A DNA stretch of 64,000 nt, from contig NZ_FOAA01000009.1 in the NCBI RefSeq assembly GCF_900109495.1, positions 62,001 to 126,000 on the forward strand. The letters run 5' to 3'. Every line of letters starts with the position of its first letter. Within the stretch, counting starts at the first letter, position 1. Of this stretch, positions 44,750 through 55,690 are shown piece after piece. The translations under genes and the position numbers were made by a program. Below the pieces are notes generated by a model, which searched no databases, had not been told where the DNA came from, and was given only the letters and a program-made list of their open reading frames with translations. Origin of the DNA: Ectothiorhodospira marina (GTDB taxonomy: Bacteria > Pseudomonadota > Gammaproteobacteria > Ectothiorhodospirales > Ectothiorhodospiraceae).

Positions 44750-46291
44750 ACCCTCTGGCCCCGCTGGGGCGCCTTGGTCGCAGCCCTGGCCGCCGCCACC
44801 CTGCCCTTCCTGATTCTGATCCCCCTGGGAGCCTTCTGGCTGTGGCAACAGGGCTGGCTACTGATCTGGCTGGGCATCGCCACGGGGCTGGTGTTGGTTG
44901 GCTATGCCCTATCCGTATGGCTGCAGCGCCGGGCAGAGCATTTGGATGCCAGCACCGATGCCACAGACCAGGGTGCAGTCTCGGCACCGGACACGGACTG
45001 GTCGCCCCGGGACATGGCGGCGTGGGAGAGCGTGCAGAAGATCGCCGCCGAGTCAGACCCCCACATCGTCGGCGACTACCGCCTGCTGCTGCTGGCCGGC
45101 CGACAGACCATCGAGCAGGTGGCTCGACACTATCACCCGGAAGAACGCCACCCCATGTGGCGTTTCACTGTGCCCGAGGCGCTGCTGGTCACGGAACGGG
45201 TGAGCGTGCGCCTGCGCCGGGTGATGCTGGACAAGGTCCCCGGCTCCCATCTGATCCGCGCCAGTCAGCTGATGCGACTATGGGATTTTCAGCCCGCCGC
45301 CAGTACGAGCATGCGTTGGTTCCGCGGCGCCACGCGCGTGTACCGGGCTGCCCGGCTGGTGAACCCCCTGGGGGCCGTCATGGCCGAGGCACGGGAACGC
45401 ATGGTGTCCATGATGATGGGCGAAGCCGGAGATTATCTGCGCCGGCGGGGTGCCCGTATCTGGGTGGAGGAAGTGGGCCGCGCGGCCATCGAACTGTATT
45501 CCGGGCGACTGCGCATCGACACCGAACAACTGGACGAGGCCGCCGCCATGGAAGCCATGGGACCGGGCGTGAACCTGGCGGATCAGGCAGGGCCCATCCG
45601 CATCACGGTGGCCGGTCAGGCCAACGCGGGCAAATCCAGCCTGATCAATTGTCTGCTTGATCGGCTGGCCGCCGGTGTGGACGTGCTCCCGACCACCCAG
45701 GAGGCCAACGGTTACCTGCTTGAACGTAACGGGCTGCCGGAGGCGGTGCTCGTGGACACCCCGGGGCTCCAGGACAGGCAAGGCATCGAGGCCCTGGTGG
45801 ACACGCTCTGGGAGAGTGACTACATCCTCTGGGTGGTGGACGCCCACCGGGCCGATCGGGCTCTGGATGGACGGGCCCTGGAACACCTGCGCCAGCGCTT
45901 TGCCGCCGATCCACGCCGGATCCTGCCCCCCATCCTGGTCGTCCTGAGCCATGTGGATCGTTTGTCACCGCCCCGGGAATGGGATCCTCCCTACGACCTG
46001 GAGGCCCCCGCACGCCCCAAGGCGCAGGCCATGCGTCAGGCCATGGAGGCAATCTCCAAGGATCTGGGCGTGGCCATGGAAGCGACCATCCCGGCGCGGC
46101 TGGATGTCCGGGACAAGGCCTACAACGTTGATACGATATGGGAGCGGATCACCAGCCAACTGGATCGGGCGCAGCGGGGACGTGCCATGCGCATTCTCCT
46201 CGAGGCCTCGCCGGGGGAATGGAAACGGGTACTGAAACAAACGGCCCGCGCCGGGGCAGAGGTCACGCGGCGCTGGATGCGCTCGCGCTGA
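44720..46291 (+). CDS. second GTPase of the pair, membrane-anchored
   Basis: A 523-residue protein with two N-terminal transmembrane helices (about residues 18-65), a long helical middle, and a C-terminal Era/HflX-like GTPase domain: G1 GQANAGKSSLINCL near residue 300, G3 LVDTPGLQD, G4 VLSHVDRL. It starts on the last codon of the first GTPase (ATGA overlap), showing translational coupling. The start region carries a tandem 15-bp duplication, offering two ATGs (44720 and 44735). The pair probably forms one membrane complex of unknown purpose. Confidence 0.85.
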   Translation: MNRPGMNRPGTLWPRWGALVAALAAATLPFLILIPLGAFWLWQQGWLLIWLGIATGLVLVGYALSVWLQRRAEHLDASTDATDQGAVSAPDTDWSPRDMAAWESVQKIAAESDPHIVGDYRLLLLAGRQTIEQVARHYHPEERHPMWRFTVPEALLVTERVSVRLRRVMLDKVPGSHLIRASQLMRLWDFQPAASTSMRWFRGATRVYRAARLVNPLGAVMAEARERMVSMMMGEAGDYLRRRGARIWVEEVGRAAIELYSGRLRIDTEQLDEAAAMEAMGPGVNLADQAGPIRITVAGQANAGKSSLINCLLDRLAAGVDVLPTTQEANGYLLERNGLPEAVLVDTPGLQDRQGIEALVDTLWESDYILWVVDAHRADRALDGRALEHLRQRFAADPRRILPPILVVLSHVDRLSPPREWDPPYDLEAPARPKAQAMRQAMEAISKDLGVAMEATIPARLDVRDKAYNVDTIWERITSQLDRAQRGRAMRILLEASPGEWKRVLKQTARAGAEVTRRWMRSR

Positions 46292-46309
46292 TCAAGAGAT
46301 CACACGCCA

Positions 46310-46513
46310 TCATTGGGGCTGCCCAAATAGATGCCAGAGCAAAAATCCCCCGTAGATCCCCAGCAGGACAATACTGAGGAGGGTGATCGGACGAATCCCC
46401 GTTTCCTCGGGCACCGGCTGCCCCTGCGCCTTGAATTGCCGCACCCGCCACCAGCGCTTTAAACGCCACCAGGCAAAGGCCAGCAAGATCAGCAGGGTGA
46501 GGAATTTAACCAT
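46310..46513 (-). CDS. small two-helix membrane protein, unknown
   Basis: A 67-residue protein, MVKFLTLLILLAFAWWRLKRWWRV..., with an N-terminal helix ending in a Trp/Arg-rich stretch and a second helix near the C-terminus (TLLSIVLLGIYGGFLLWHLFG). GGAGCC lies 10 nt before ATG 46513. It converges with the GTPase pair. No known family recognised. Confidence 0.7.
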   Translation of the reverse strand: MVKFLTLLILLAFAWWRLKRWWRVRQFKAQGQPVPEETGIRPITLLSIVLLGIYGGFLLWHLFGQPQ

Positions 46514-46638
46514 GGATATCAGGCTCCAGTCGCTCCGATGGCCGGAACTGTGAATTCCATCCCGCGCAACGGAAGACAAACATTAGAATTTAATGATATG
46601 GTGTTACTCGTCATTCGCAAACAGGAGCATTGCTGACC

Positions 46639-47067
46639 ATGAAGCATCTCAAGACCGGTATCATTTCCCTGGCCCTGCTGTTGGCCATGATTCCCCTGGC
46701 CGCCGCGGCTGAAAGCAACCGCGTGGTCGTGACCGTAACCACCGACGAACCCCAGACTCAGGCAATGGCCATGATCCTGTCCGGCCAGCTTGTTGAGCGC
46801 GGTGCCGAACTGCACGTGCTGCTGTGCGACAAGGGCGGCGAACTGGCCACCCGTTCCTATGAAGGCCCCACCATGAAGGGTGCCGACGCCACTCCGCAGC
46901 AGATCATGCAGAAGGTGATGCGTGGTGCTGCCAGTGTCCAGGTCTGCGCCCTGTTCCTGCCGAACAGCGACTACACCAAAGACGACCTGATCGACGGTGT
47001 TGGCGTGGCCACCCCGCCGCAGATGGGCGAACTGATGTTTGATGACGCCCGCTTCATGACGTTCTAA
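46639..47067 (+). CDS. secreted DsrE-like protein
   Basis: A 142-residue protein with a Sec signal peptide (MKHLKTGIISLALLLAMIPLAAA) and a DsrE/DsrF-like domain (VVVTVTTDEPQTQAMAMILSGQLVERGAELHVLLCD). It has two cysteines in the domain (VLLCDKGG and VQVCALFL), the first near the place of the sulfur-relay cysteine. Periplasmic DsrE-like proteins are less understood than cytoplasmic DsrEFH or TusBCD. A sulfur-relay role is inference. AGGAG lies 11 nt before ATG; an intrinsic terminator follows. Confidence 0.82.
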   Translation: MKHLKTGIISLALLLAMIPLAAAAESNRVVVTVTTDEPQTQAMAMILSGQLVERGAELHVLLCDKGGELATRSYEGPTMKGADATPQQIMQKVMRGAASVQVCALFLPNSDYTKDDLIDGVGVATPPQMGELMFDDARFMTF

Positions 47068-47088
47068 GGCAGCGGTTCCAACCCGCCC

Positions 47089-47127
47089 AAGGGCCATCCC
47101 GGCTTCGGCCAGGGTGGCCCTTTTTTT
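47089..47127 (+). terminator. intrinsic terminator after dsrE-like gene
   Basis: AAGGGCCA (47089-47096) and TGGCCCTT (47115-47122) form a stem with a GC-rich inner loop; a run of seven T (47121-47127) follows. It lies 22 bp after the stop codon. Confidence 0.85.
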
Positions 47128-47168
47128 GTTGGCGCGCTCCATGACGCCCAAGACATCAACGGTACGAC

Positions 47169-47648
47169 TCACCCCCGCTGATAGGTCCCCACCAGCCGAT
47201 TCATGCCGATCACGGCCGGCTCGATCTTCTCCAGCAATTGCCACAGGGTGAGCCCTTCAGCCAGTTCCATCTCCCGATCCAGGGCCAGCACCCAGAAATA
47301 GTACTGATGCATGCCATGGCCTTCGGGCGGCATGGGGCCTCCATAGCCGGTACGGCCAAAATCGGTGGCGCCGCTGGTGTATTCCTCCACTCCCTCGGGC
47401 AGTCGGGTCACCGATGCCGGGATGTTGTACAGCACCCAGTGGACGAACCCATAGGTGCCCCCTGGGGAGATCAGCGGGGCGTCCGGATCGTGGCAGATCA
47501 CGGCGAAGGCCTTGGTGTCCTGGGGTGCGCCGTTCCAGGTCAATGCCGGCGAGACATCCTCGCCCTCCCCCGTGTGCCGGGTCGGAATGGCGCCGCCCTG
47601 GGAAAAAGCCGGGCTGGTCAGTTGCATGTCGGACGGTGCAAAACCCAT
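47169..47648 (-). CDS. YbhB/YbcL family (Raf kinase inhibitor-like/PEBP) protein
   Basis: A 159-residue phosphatidylethanolamine-binding-protein fold. LTSPAFSQGGAIPTRHTGEGEDVSPALTW (partly shown) and VICHDPDAP, GFVHWVLYNIP, GYGGPMPPEGHGMHQYYFWV are the conserved ligand-pocket motifs. The bacterial function is unclear. AGGAGGGAAACC directly precedes ATG 47648; the longer in-frame start at 47717 is rejected. Confidence 0.92.
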   Translation of the reverse strand: MGFAPSDMQLTSPAFSQGGAIPTRHTGEGEDVSPALTWNGAPQDTKAFAVICHDPDAPLISPGGTYGFVHWVLYNIPASVTRLPEGVEEYTSGATDFGRTGYGGPMPPEGHGMHQYYFWVLALDREMELAEGLTLWQLLEKIEPAVIGMNRLVGTYQRG

Positions 47649-47756
47649 GGTTTCCCTCCTATTGCGTAACCCCGGCGCAGGAGTGCGTCGGGTATGGCTC
47701 TGCGCCGAGTCTAACAAAACCCCACCCCACCATCATTCACCCATCCTGTAGGAAAA

Positions 47757-47812
47757 TGGGGACAGACCCCTTTATGTGGAAAAGGGGTCTGGGAAAAGGG
47801 GTCTGTCCCCTT
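47757..47812. repeat. GGGGACAGACCCC inverted repeat, second locus
   Basis: TGGGGACAGACCCC (47757-47770) and GGGGTCTGTCCCC (47798-47810) face each other, with an extra partial copy GGGGTCTGGG between (47784-47793). Same family as at 26730-26793. Confidence 0.8.
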
Positions 47813-47871
47813 ATTCTGATCACCTTTTAGAGGGGCTCCGTTCTGGGTATGGAAGGTAGTAGACTAGGGTC

Positions 47872-48813
47872 ATGATGGGATTCCTCCAGGGTTTTGCCTA
47901 CGGGCTTTTTCTCTCCTGCCTGCCATGGCTGATCATTGGCATGATCGAGCCGCGCTTGGCCGTGCCCGTGGATCCACCCACACGCTGGCAGGTGCTGTTG
48001 CGCTACTGGCTGATCATCCCCTTCATCGCCTTCATCCTCTGGGCCACCTCCCTGTTTGGCGGCTTTGGGCCCACCCTGGGCGGCTGGGTGGCCGGACTGC
48101 TGGCCATCTTCGTGGCCATCCCCGCCGAGCGCGGCTTGCGAGGCTGGCTGAGGCGGCGTGCTGAGCGGCGCCGGGAGGCCGAGCGCGAGGCGGCAGCGGC
48201 CCGGGAGCGGGCGGCGCTGGAACGCAAGGCACGGGAGGCCGGACTGGCCATCCTGGACCCGGAGCAACCGCCGGTGGGCGCTGATGAACTGGTGCGCGCC
48301 CTGTGTCAGACCAAGGGTGACCTGCTCAAGGCAAGGCGGCCGGATCTCGCCAGCCAGGTGGATCGAATCTATACCCGCTATACCCACGTGAACGAGGTGC
48401 TCGAAGGTAAGTTCGATGCACGTGAACTCACCTTTGAACGCTCCCTCAACCTGGTCCGGGAAGTCTCCTGGACAGCCGTGGACAACCTGAACACCATGGC
48501 CTCGGTGGCCCGCGGTGTGCGCGGGGTGGATGTGGAAAATGTCCGAGGCCGCCTGAGCCGGCAAGCCCAGATGACCGACGAGGAGCGTCAAGCCCTGGAG
48601 CGGCGCCTGGAATTGGTGGAGGAAACCGAAACCCGCCTGCGGGAGCTGGGGGCCCGCAACGAGGCTGCCATCACAGCCCTGGATGATGCCGCTGTGGCCG
48701 TTTCCGCTGTGAGCACCGACCGTCCCCGCGCCTCGGTAGCGGCCAACCAGGCCCTGGAAGACCTGCGCCAGTTCGTGGAAAAGGCCCACCATTACGGTCG
48801 TCAGGGTGAGTGA
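47872..48813 (+). CDS. XpaC-like membrane protein, partner of TelA
   Basis: A 313-residue protein. Two or three N-terminal helices (residues 5-85) are followed by an Arg/Glu/Ala-rich coiled coil (RRRAERRREAEREAAAARER, residues 98-117) and a helical soluble domain to the end. In Bacillus, xpaC lies with the TelA homologue yaaN; the same order here, with telA 61 bp downstream, supports the call. The first of two adjacent ATGs is annotated. The role is unknown. Confidence 0.72.
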   Translation: MMGFLQGFAYGLFLSCLPWLIIGMIEPRLAVPVDPPTRWQVLLRYWLIIPFIAFILWATSLFGGFGPTLGGWVAGLLAIFVAIPAERGLRGWLRRRAERRREAEREAAAARERAALERKAREAGLAILDPEQPPVGADELVRALCQTKGDLLKARRPDLASQVDRIYTRYTHVNEVLEGKFDARELTFERSLNLVREVSWTAVDNLNTMASVARGVRGVDVENVRGRLSRQAQMTDEERQALERRLELVEETETRLRELGARNEAAITALDDAAVAVSAVSTDRPRASVAANQALEDLRQFVEKAHHYGRQGE

Positions 48814-48874
48814 ACGTGGCTCCCTGCATGCGTATCATGGAATCCCATGCTGCAGTCCCGACCCGAGGCCCGAG

Positions 48875-50068
48875 ATGAACGCCAGCCGAAACGATACCGC
48901 CGACGCATCCTCACTCAATCTCTCGCTGCCTGCCGCTGAGGAGATCGAATCCCAGGTCAAGCAGGAAACCGATCCCACGACAGTAACAGACGATCCGGAA
49001 CTGAATGCCCTGGCGGACCGTTTCCTTGAGCAGGTGCTTGGAGGCGAGCCCAAGGAGGCACCGGATCATCGCCACCGTCAGGCGGTGGACGAAATGGGGC
49101 TGGATATCCAGCGTCAGGCGGCTCATCGCAGCCAGATGCTCCAGGCCCCGATCCGCAAGCTGGCCCATCAGGGCGATGAGGGTGGTCCGGTAGCCAAGTC
49201 GCTGCTGGATCTGCGCGACCGGATGGTGGACCTGGATCCGCGTCGCCACAATCTCTCCGCCACCGGCCTTAAGCGCATGTTGTCCCGGCTGCCCGGTGTG
49301 GGCACGCCGTTGCAACGATATTTCAACAAGTTTGAAACCGCCCAGGAGGCCCTGGACGCCATCATCAAGGACCTGGAAGCAGGCAAGGATATGCTGCATC
49401 GGGACAATCTCACCCTCAGTGATGATCAAAAGTCCCTGCGCCAGAGCCTGGAACAACTCAAGCGCCAGATCGCCCTGGGGCGGCTGATTGATCAGCGGCT
49501 CAGCGAAAAATCCCGGCAGCTTCCGGAGGGTGATGGCCGCAAGCGGTTCGTGGACGAGGAATTGCTATTCCCGTTGCGCCAGCGCGTTGTCGACCTGCAG
49601 CAGCAGTTGGCGGTGAGCCAGCAGGGCATCCTGTCCCTGGAAGTGGTGATCCGCAACAATCGGGAACTGATGCGTGGCGTGGACCGGGCCATCAACGTGA
49701 CCGTGTCCGCCTTGAATGTGGCAGTCACGGTGGCCATGGCCCTGGCCAACCAGCGTTTGGTGCTGGACCGGGTGGAAGCCATCAATACCACCACCTCGGA
49801 CATGATCGCTGGCACGGCCCACGCGCTGCGCACCCAGGGCGTGGAAATCCAGAACCGGGCGGCCTCCACCATGCTGGACATGGAGAAGCTGGAGGATGCC
49901 TTCGAAGATGTGGTGGGCGCCATCGATGAGGTCTCTCGTTACCGCAAGGAGGCCCTGCCGAAGCTGGATGCACAGATCGACCGCCTGGACGCCCTGGCCC
50001 AGCAGGGCAACGAGGCCATCGAGCGCATGGACAAGGGGGATTCAGCCCGGGTGGACCAGGCCATTTGA
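48875..50068 (+). CDS. telA: toxic anion (tellurite) resistance protein, TelA/KlaA family
   Basis: A 397-residue helical protein with the TelA family body: DLDPRRHNLSATGLKRMLSRLPGVGTPLQRYFNKFETAQEALDAIIKDLE (partly shown), ILSLEVVIRNNRELMRGVDRAINVTVSALNVAVTVAMALANQRLVL region near residues 255-300. TelA-type proteins are linked to tellurite and membrane-stress resistance, mechanism unknown. ATG 48875 follows GAGGCCCGAG; the longer in-frame start overlaps the upstream gene. It forms an operon with the XpaC-like gene. Confidence 0.9.
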   Translation: MNASRNDTADASSLNLSLPAAEEIESQVKQETDPTTVTDDPELNALADRFLEQVLGGEPKEAPDHRHRQAVDEMGLDIQRQAAHRSQMLQAPIRKLAHQGDEGGPVAKSLLDLRDRMVDLDPRRHNLSATGLKRMLSRLPGVGTPLQRYFNKFETAQEALDAIIKDLEAGKDMLHRDNLTLSDDQKSLRQSLEQLKRQIALGRLIDQRLSEKSRQLPEGDGRKRFVDEELLFPLRQRVVDLQQQLAVSQQGILSLEVVIRNNRELMRGVDRAINVTVSALNVAVTVAMALANQRLVLDRVEAINTTTSDMIAGTAHALRTQGVEIQNRAASTMLDMEKLEDAFEDVVGAIDEVSRYRKEALPKLDAQIDRLDALAQQGNEAIERMDKGDSARVDQAI

Positions 50069-50125
50069 GGTTGACCCGGGCCGGGGCGAAGGCCATGGTG
50101 TGGAGGTGTTCCCCGGTGGCTATCG

Positions 50126-50145
50126 AAAAGGGGACAGACACCTTT
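50126..50145. repeat. single GGGGACAGACACC repeat unit
   Basis: AAAAGGGGACAGACACCTTT, one half of the GGGGACAGACCCC element with one changed base, lies immediately before the ribosome site of the next gene, so it would be in its 5' untranslated leader. Confidence 0.6.
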
Positions 50146-50161
50146 CCTCGGAGGTTGCATG

Positions 50162-50776
50162 ATGAAACGAACGAATCAGAATCGCTTGACGGCCTTGCAT
50201 GTGGGCGTGGGCGCGGCACTGCTGATGGTGGGCATGGCCGCTCCGCTGCAGGCCGACACCTCGACGACCCTGGCTCAGGCCGGGATGGGACAGGGCGGCA
50301 TGGGCCAGGGCGGGATGCAGCAACAACCCGGCATGGCGCAGGGGCAGCGGGGTATCGAGCAACTGGAGGCATCCCTCCGTCTGAACAATGAACAACAGGC
50401 CCTGTGGGACGAATTCATCCAGCACATGGGGCCCCGCCAAACCCCTGAAGACCGGACCCAGCGTCGCGAGGCCATGCAGGAAACCGATTTCCTGGATCGC
50501 ATGGAGACGCGCGTTTCCATGGCAGAAGTGCGGCTGGAAGAGGCCCGAGAAGCTCGAAACGCCGCACGGGCACTATACCGATCACTGGACCGCGGGCAAC
50601 GGGATATCCTTGATAACTCGCCTACCGCCCAGGAGTGGACCCGCGGACAGGATGAGGGTATGAGCCGGCCCGGCATGGGACAGGGTCGAGGGATGGGCCA
50701 GCAACCCCCAGGTCAGGGAAGGGGCCTTGAGCCACCACCCGCCGGCGGACTGAACCAGCCCGGCATGGGTCGATAA
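50162..50776 (+). CDS. periplasmic Gly/Met-rich protein with LTxxQ-like (Spy-like) core
   Basis: A 204-residue secreted protein. Residues 1-31 are a signal peptide (ending LQADTST). A low-complexity MGQGG/MQQQPG stretch follows, then a helical core (IEQLEASLRLNNEQQALWDEFIQHM..., about residues 60-155) resembling the Spy/CpxP LTxxQ fold, and a second low-complexity GMGQGRGMGQQPPGQG tail. Spy-like proteins are chaperones or metal sensors. GGAGG lies 7 nt before ATG 50162; ATG 50159 is also in frame. A role in envelope stress with telA upstream is inference. Confidence 0.72.
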   Translation: MKRTNQNRLTALHVGVGAALLMVGMAAPLQADTSTTLAQAGMGQGGMGQGGMQQQPGMAQGQRGIEQLEASLRLNNEQQALWDEFIQHMGPRQTPEDRTQRREAMQETDFLDRMETRVSMAEVRLEEAREARNAARALYRSLDRGQRDILDNSPTAQEWTRGQDEGMSRPGMGQGRGMGQQPPGQGRGLEPPPAGGLNQPGMGR

Positions 50777-50924
50777 CCCCCTCTCGGCCATCTACCGCAC
50801 GGGCCACTAGCACGCGGTCCGTGCGGCGCTTCCATAGAGGCTCTGTCGGGTCGAGGCTCGCCTGCGTGATACCCTGATCGCTCCGACACTGTCCCGCCAC
50901 TGGGGCCCCTTAGCGAGCAGAAGC

Positions 50925-51290
50925 ATGAATCAGACCGACCCAAAGAATGCCCCGGTCCACCATACCGTCCTGGCCTATCTACTCGCTCCCTGGCACCTCA
51001 AGGACATGCCTGGTATCACGCCGGAAGATCGGCAAGCCCGGGCGGCCTGGTGCCGGGACCACTGCGGGACCTTCGCCGGTCGCTGGATGCTGATTGCCCT
51101 GGGCGCCTGGATGATCCAGATCTCCCCGCTGGGCTTTCTGTTCATGCTCGGGGGCATGCCACTGCTGGCCCTGTTCTTCCCCGTGGCCTTCATCATCGGC
51201 ATCGCCCACCTGGTGGCTCAACTGGTCTCACAGAAGCGCGCCGGCCCTCCTCGCATCGATCCACCCGCGGACCGGGACGATTGGGACTGA
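50925..51290 (+). CDS. two-helix membrane protein, unknown
   Basis: A 121-residue protein: a soluble N-terminal half (APWHLKDMPGITPEDRQARAAWCRDHC) and two adjacent transmembrane helices (WMLIALGAWMIQISPLGFLF; LLALFFPVAFIIGIAHLVAQL). The C-terminal tail is Pro/Asp-rich. No family recognised. Its stop codon abuts the stop codon of the convergent thioredoxin gene, forming TGATCA. Confidence 0.7.
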   Translation: MNQTDPKNAPVHHTVLAYLLAPWHLKDMPGITPEDRQARAAWCRDHCGTFAGRWMLIALGAWMIQISPLGFLFMLGGMPLLALFFPVAFIIGIAHLVAQLVSQKRAGPPRIDPPADRDDWD

Positions 51291-52334
51291 TCAGCCCCCC
51301 TGATCCATACGCCAGCGCTGGTAGGTGGGAGAGTCCTCGTATCCCCTGGTGAGCACATACTCCAGCACCGAACGCAGCCGGTGCAGCCGCACCACCGAGT
51401 CGATTCGCAGGACCTCCTCACCCGCCTCGTCGAAGAAGATCAGCGTGGGGGCATAGAACAGCCCCAGATCCTCCGCCCATGCCCGCGCCGTCAGCGATCG
51501 CCCATCCGGGGTGAGAACCGGCGTCTCCTCCGACCACATATCCAGCTGCACCACCTCGAACAGATCCAGTAGTTCCAGTACCTGATCATCCCGCAGCGGC
51601 TCGGTATGCAGGATGTCGCAGGCATGACATTCCCCCTGCTCAAAAAACACCACCAGCGGACGATCGGCGGGGATATGCGAGCGATCCAGCCCAAAGGGCT
51701 CGGGGGCGAAGAACGCTTGATGATTCAGATCATCCGGATCAAACCGGGGTGGCGGGTCCGCACGCGCCAGATACTCGCGGAAGGTCTCATTCTCATAGTG
51801 ACCATCAGCCACATACTCCAGGGCGGCACGAAAACGATAGGGTGAGTGATAGCCTCGCAGGCGAAATACCGGCGTGCCGTCCGGCTCATAGAAGATGAAG
51901 GCGGGCGTGAAATTCAACCCCTTGCCCACGGCAAACTCCCGCTCCGTCATGGACTCACCCTCAAGCGTGGTGATCCCCCGACTGCCCAGCACATCCAGCC
52001 CCACCACATTGAAGTGCCGACGCGTGTAGTCGAGGATGTCGGGCTCCGCGAAGTTCACGTTGAACAGGGCCTCGCAGTAAGGGCAGTCGTCCATGCCGAT
52101 ATACACCGCCAGGGCCCGCTTGCCCTGCTCCCGCACCTTCTCCAGATCCTCCCGCAGATCCAGCAGGGAAAGCTCGAACCAGTGGGGATGCTGCAGACCG
52201 ATCAGGCGTGGTGTGTCATCGATCGGTGGCTGATCCTTCGCCACCGCCGGTGCCCCAAGGCCCAGGAACGCCACCAGGAGCCCGCAAAGCCATCCGGCCA
52301 GGGTCAATCGATGTCGCGATAAAAAATGCCTCAT
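51291..52334 (-). CDS. secreted double-thioredoxin (SoxW-like) protein
   Basis: A 347-residue periplasmic protein with a signal peptide (residues 1-33, ending GAPAVAK) and two thioredoxin-like domains. The first has CPYC (MDDCPYCEALF, near residue 84) and the second CHAC (QGECHACDILH, near residue 235), each followed by a conserved Pro (FTPAFIFYE; YAPTLIFFD). It could reduce or carry disulfides or sulfur in the periplasm, as SoxW-like proteins do. No sox genes are present. AAGGAGTGGACG precedes ATG 52334. Confidence 0.82.
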   Translation of the reverse strand: MRHFLSRHRLTLAGWLCGLLVAFLGLGAPAVAKDQPPIDDTPRLIGLQHPHWFELSLLDLREDLEKVREQGKRALAVYIGMDDCPYCEALFNVNFAEPDILDYTRRHFNVVGLDVLGSRGITTLEGESMTEREFAVGKGLNFTPAFIFYEPDGTPVFRLRGYHSPYRFRAALEYVADGHYENETFREYLARADPPPRFDPDDLNHQAFFAPEPFGLDRSHIPADRPLVVFFEQGECHACDILHTEPLRDDQVLELLDLFEVVQLDMWSEETPVLTPDGRSLTARAWAEDLGLFYAPTLIFFDEAGEEVLRIDSVVRLHRLRSVLEYVLTRGYEDSPTYQRWRMDQGG

Positions 52335-52475
52335 CGTCCACTCCTTCGAATACCCATCAGTGCGGCAAACCATCACCCTTCAATCGTCCCGCGGACAGGC
52401 TTACCGCCCCGCCAGGGGCCACCCTGATGCCAACCGAAGGAGCCGCGTGCCAAGGAAGGCAATACCCGCCCGGAA

Positions 52476-55418
<2,943 letters not shown>

Positions 55419-55603
55419 GCCGATACCCCCCAGCCTTCGAGACACGCCCGCCTCATGCCCGCCGCCACAGATGGTCGACACATACCCCCCTTTTTGGCTG
55501 GGGATCCTCCCCGCATATCCCTTCTCATTCCTGCACACGCCTCAAGATTGTTGACACATCCGTCAAATCCTCTAAGGTCTTGCCTTGACGATATACGAAC
55601 CAG

Positions 55604-55666
55604 GCCCGTCACGGGCTCAATATTGAAAGGCCACCCACCAGAATGTGGCCGTCACACCCCTGACGG
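55604..55666 (+). promoter_or_regulatory. structured leader upstream of prpE
   Basis: Three successive inverted repeats: GCCCGT-C-ACGGGC (55604-55616), GGCCAC-N10-GTGGCC (55629-55650) and CCGTCA-N6-TGACGG (55649-55666). The last two share bases and could exclude each other. A TTGACA box (55551-55556) lies upstream. They may be protein-binding sites or RNA hairpins near the prpE ribosome site. Confidence 0.3.
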
Positions 55667-55690
55667 GGACTAACACAGCAGGAGCGAGTC

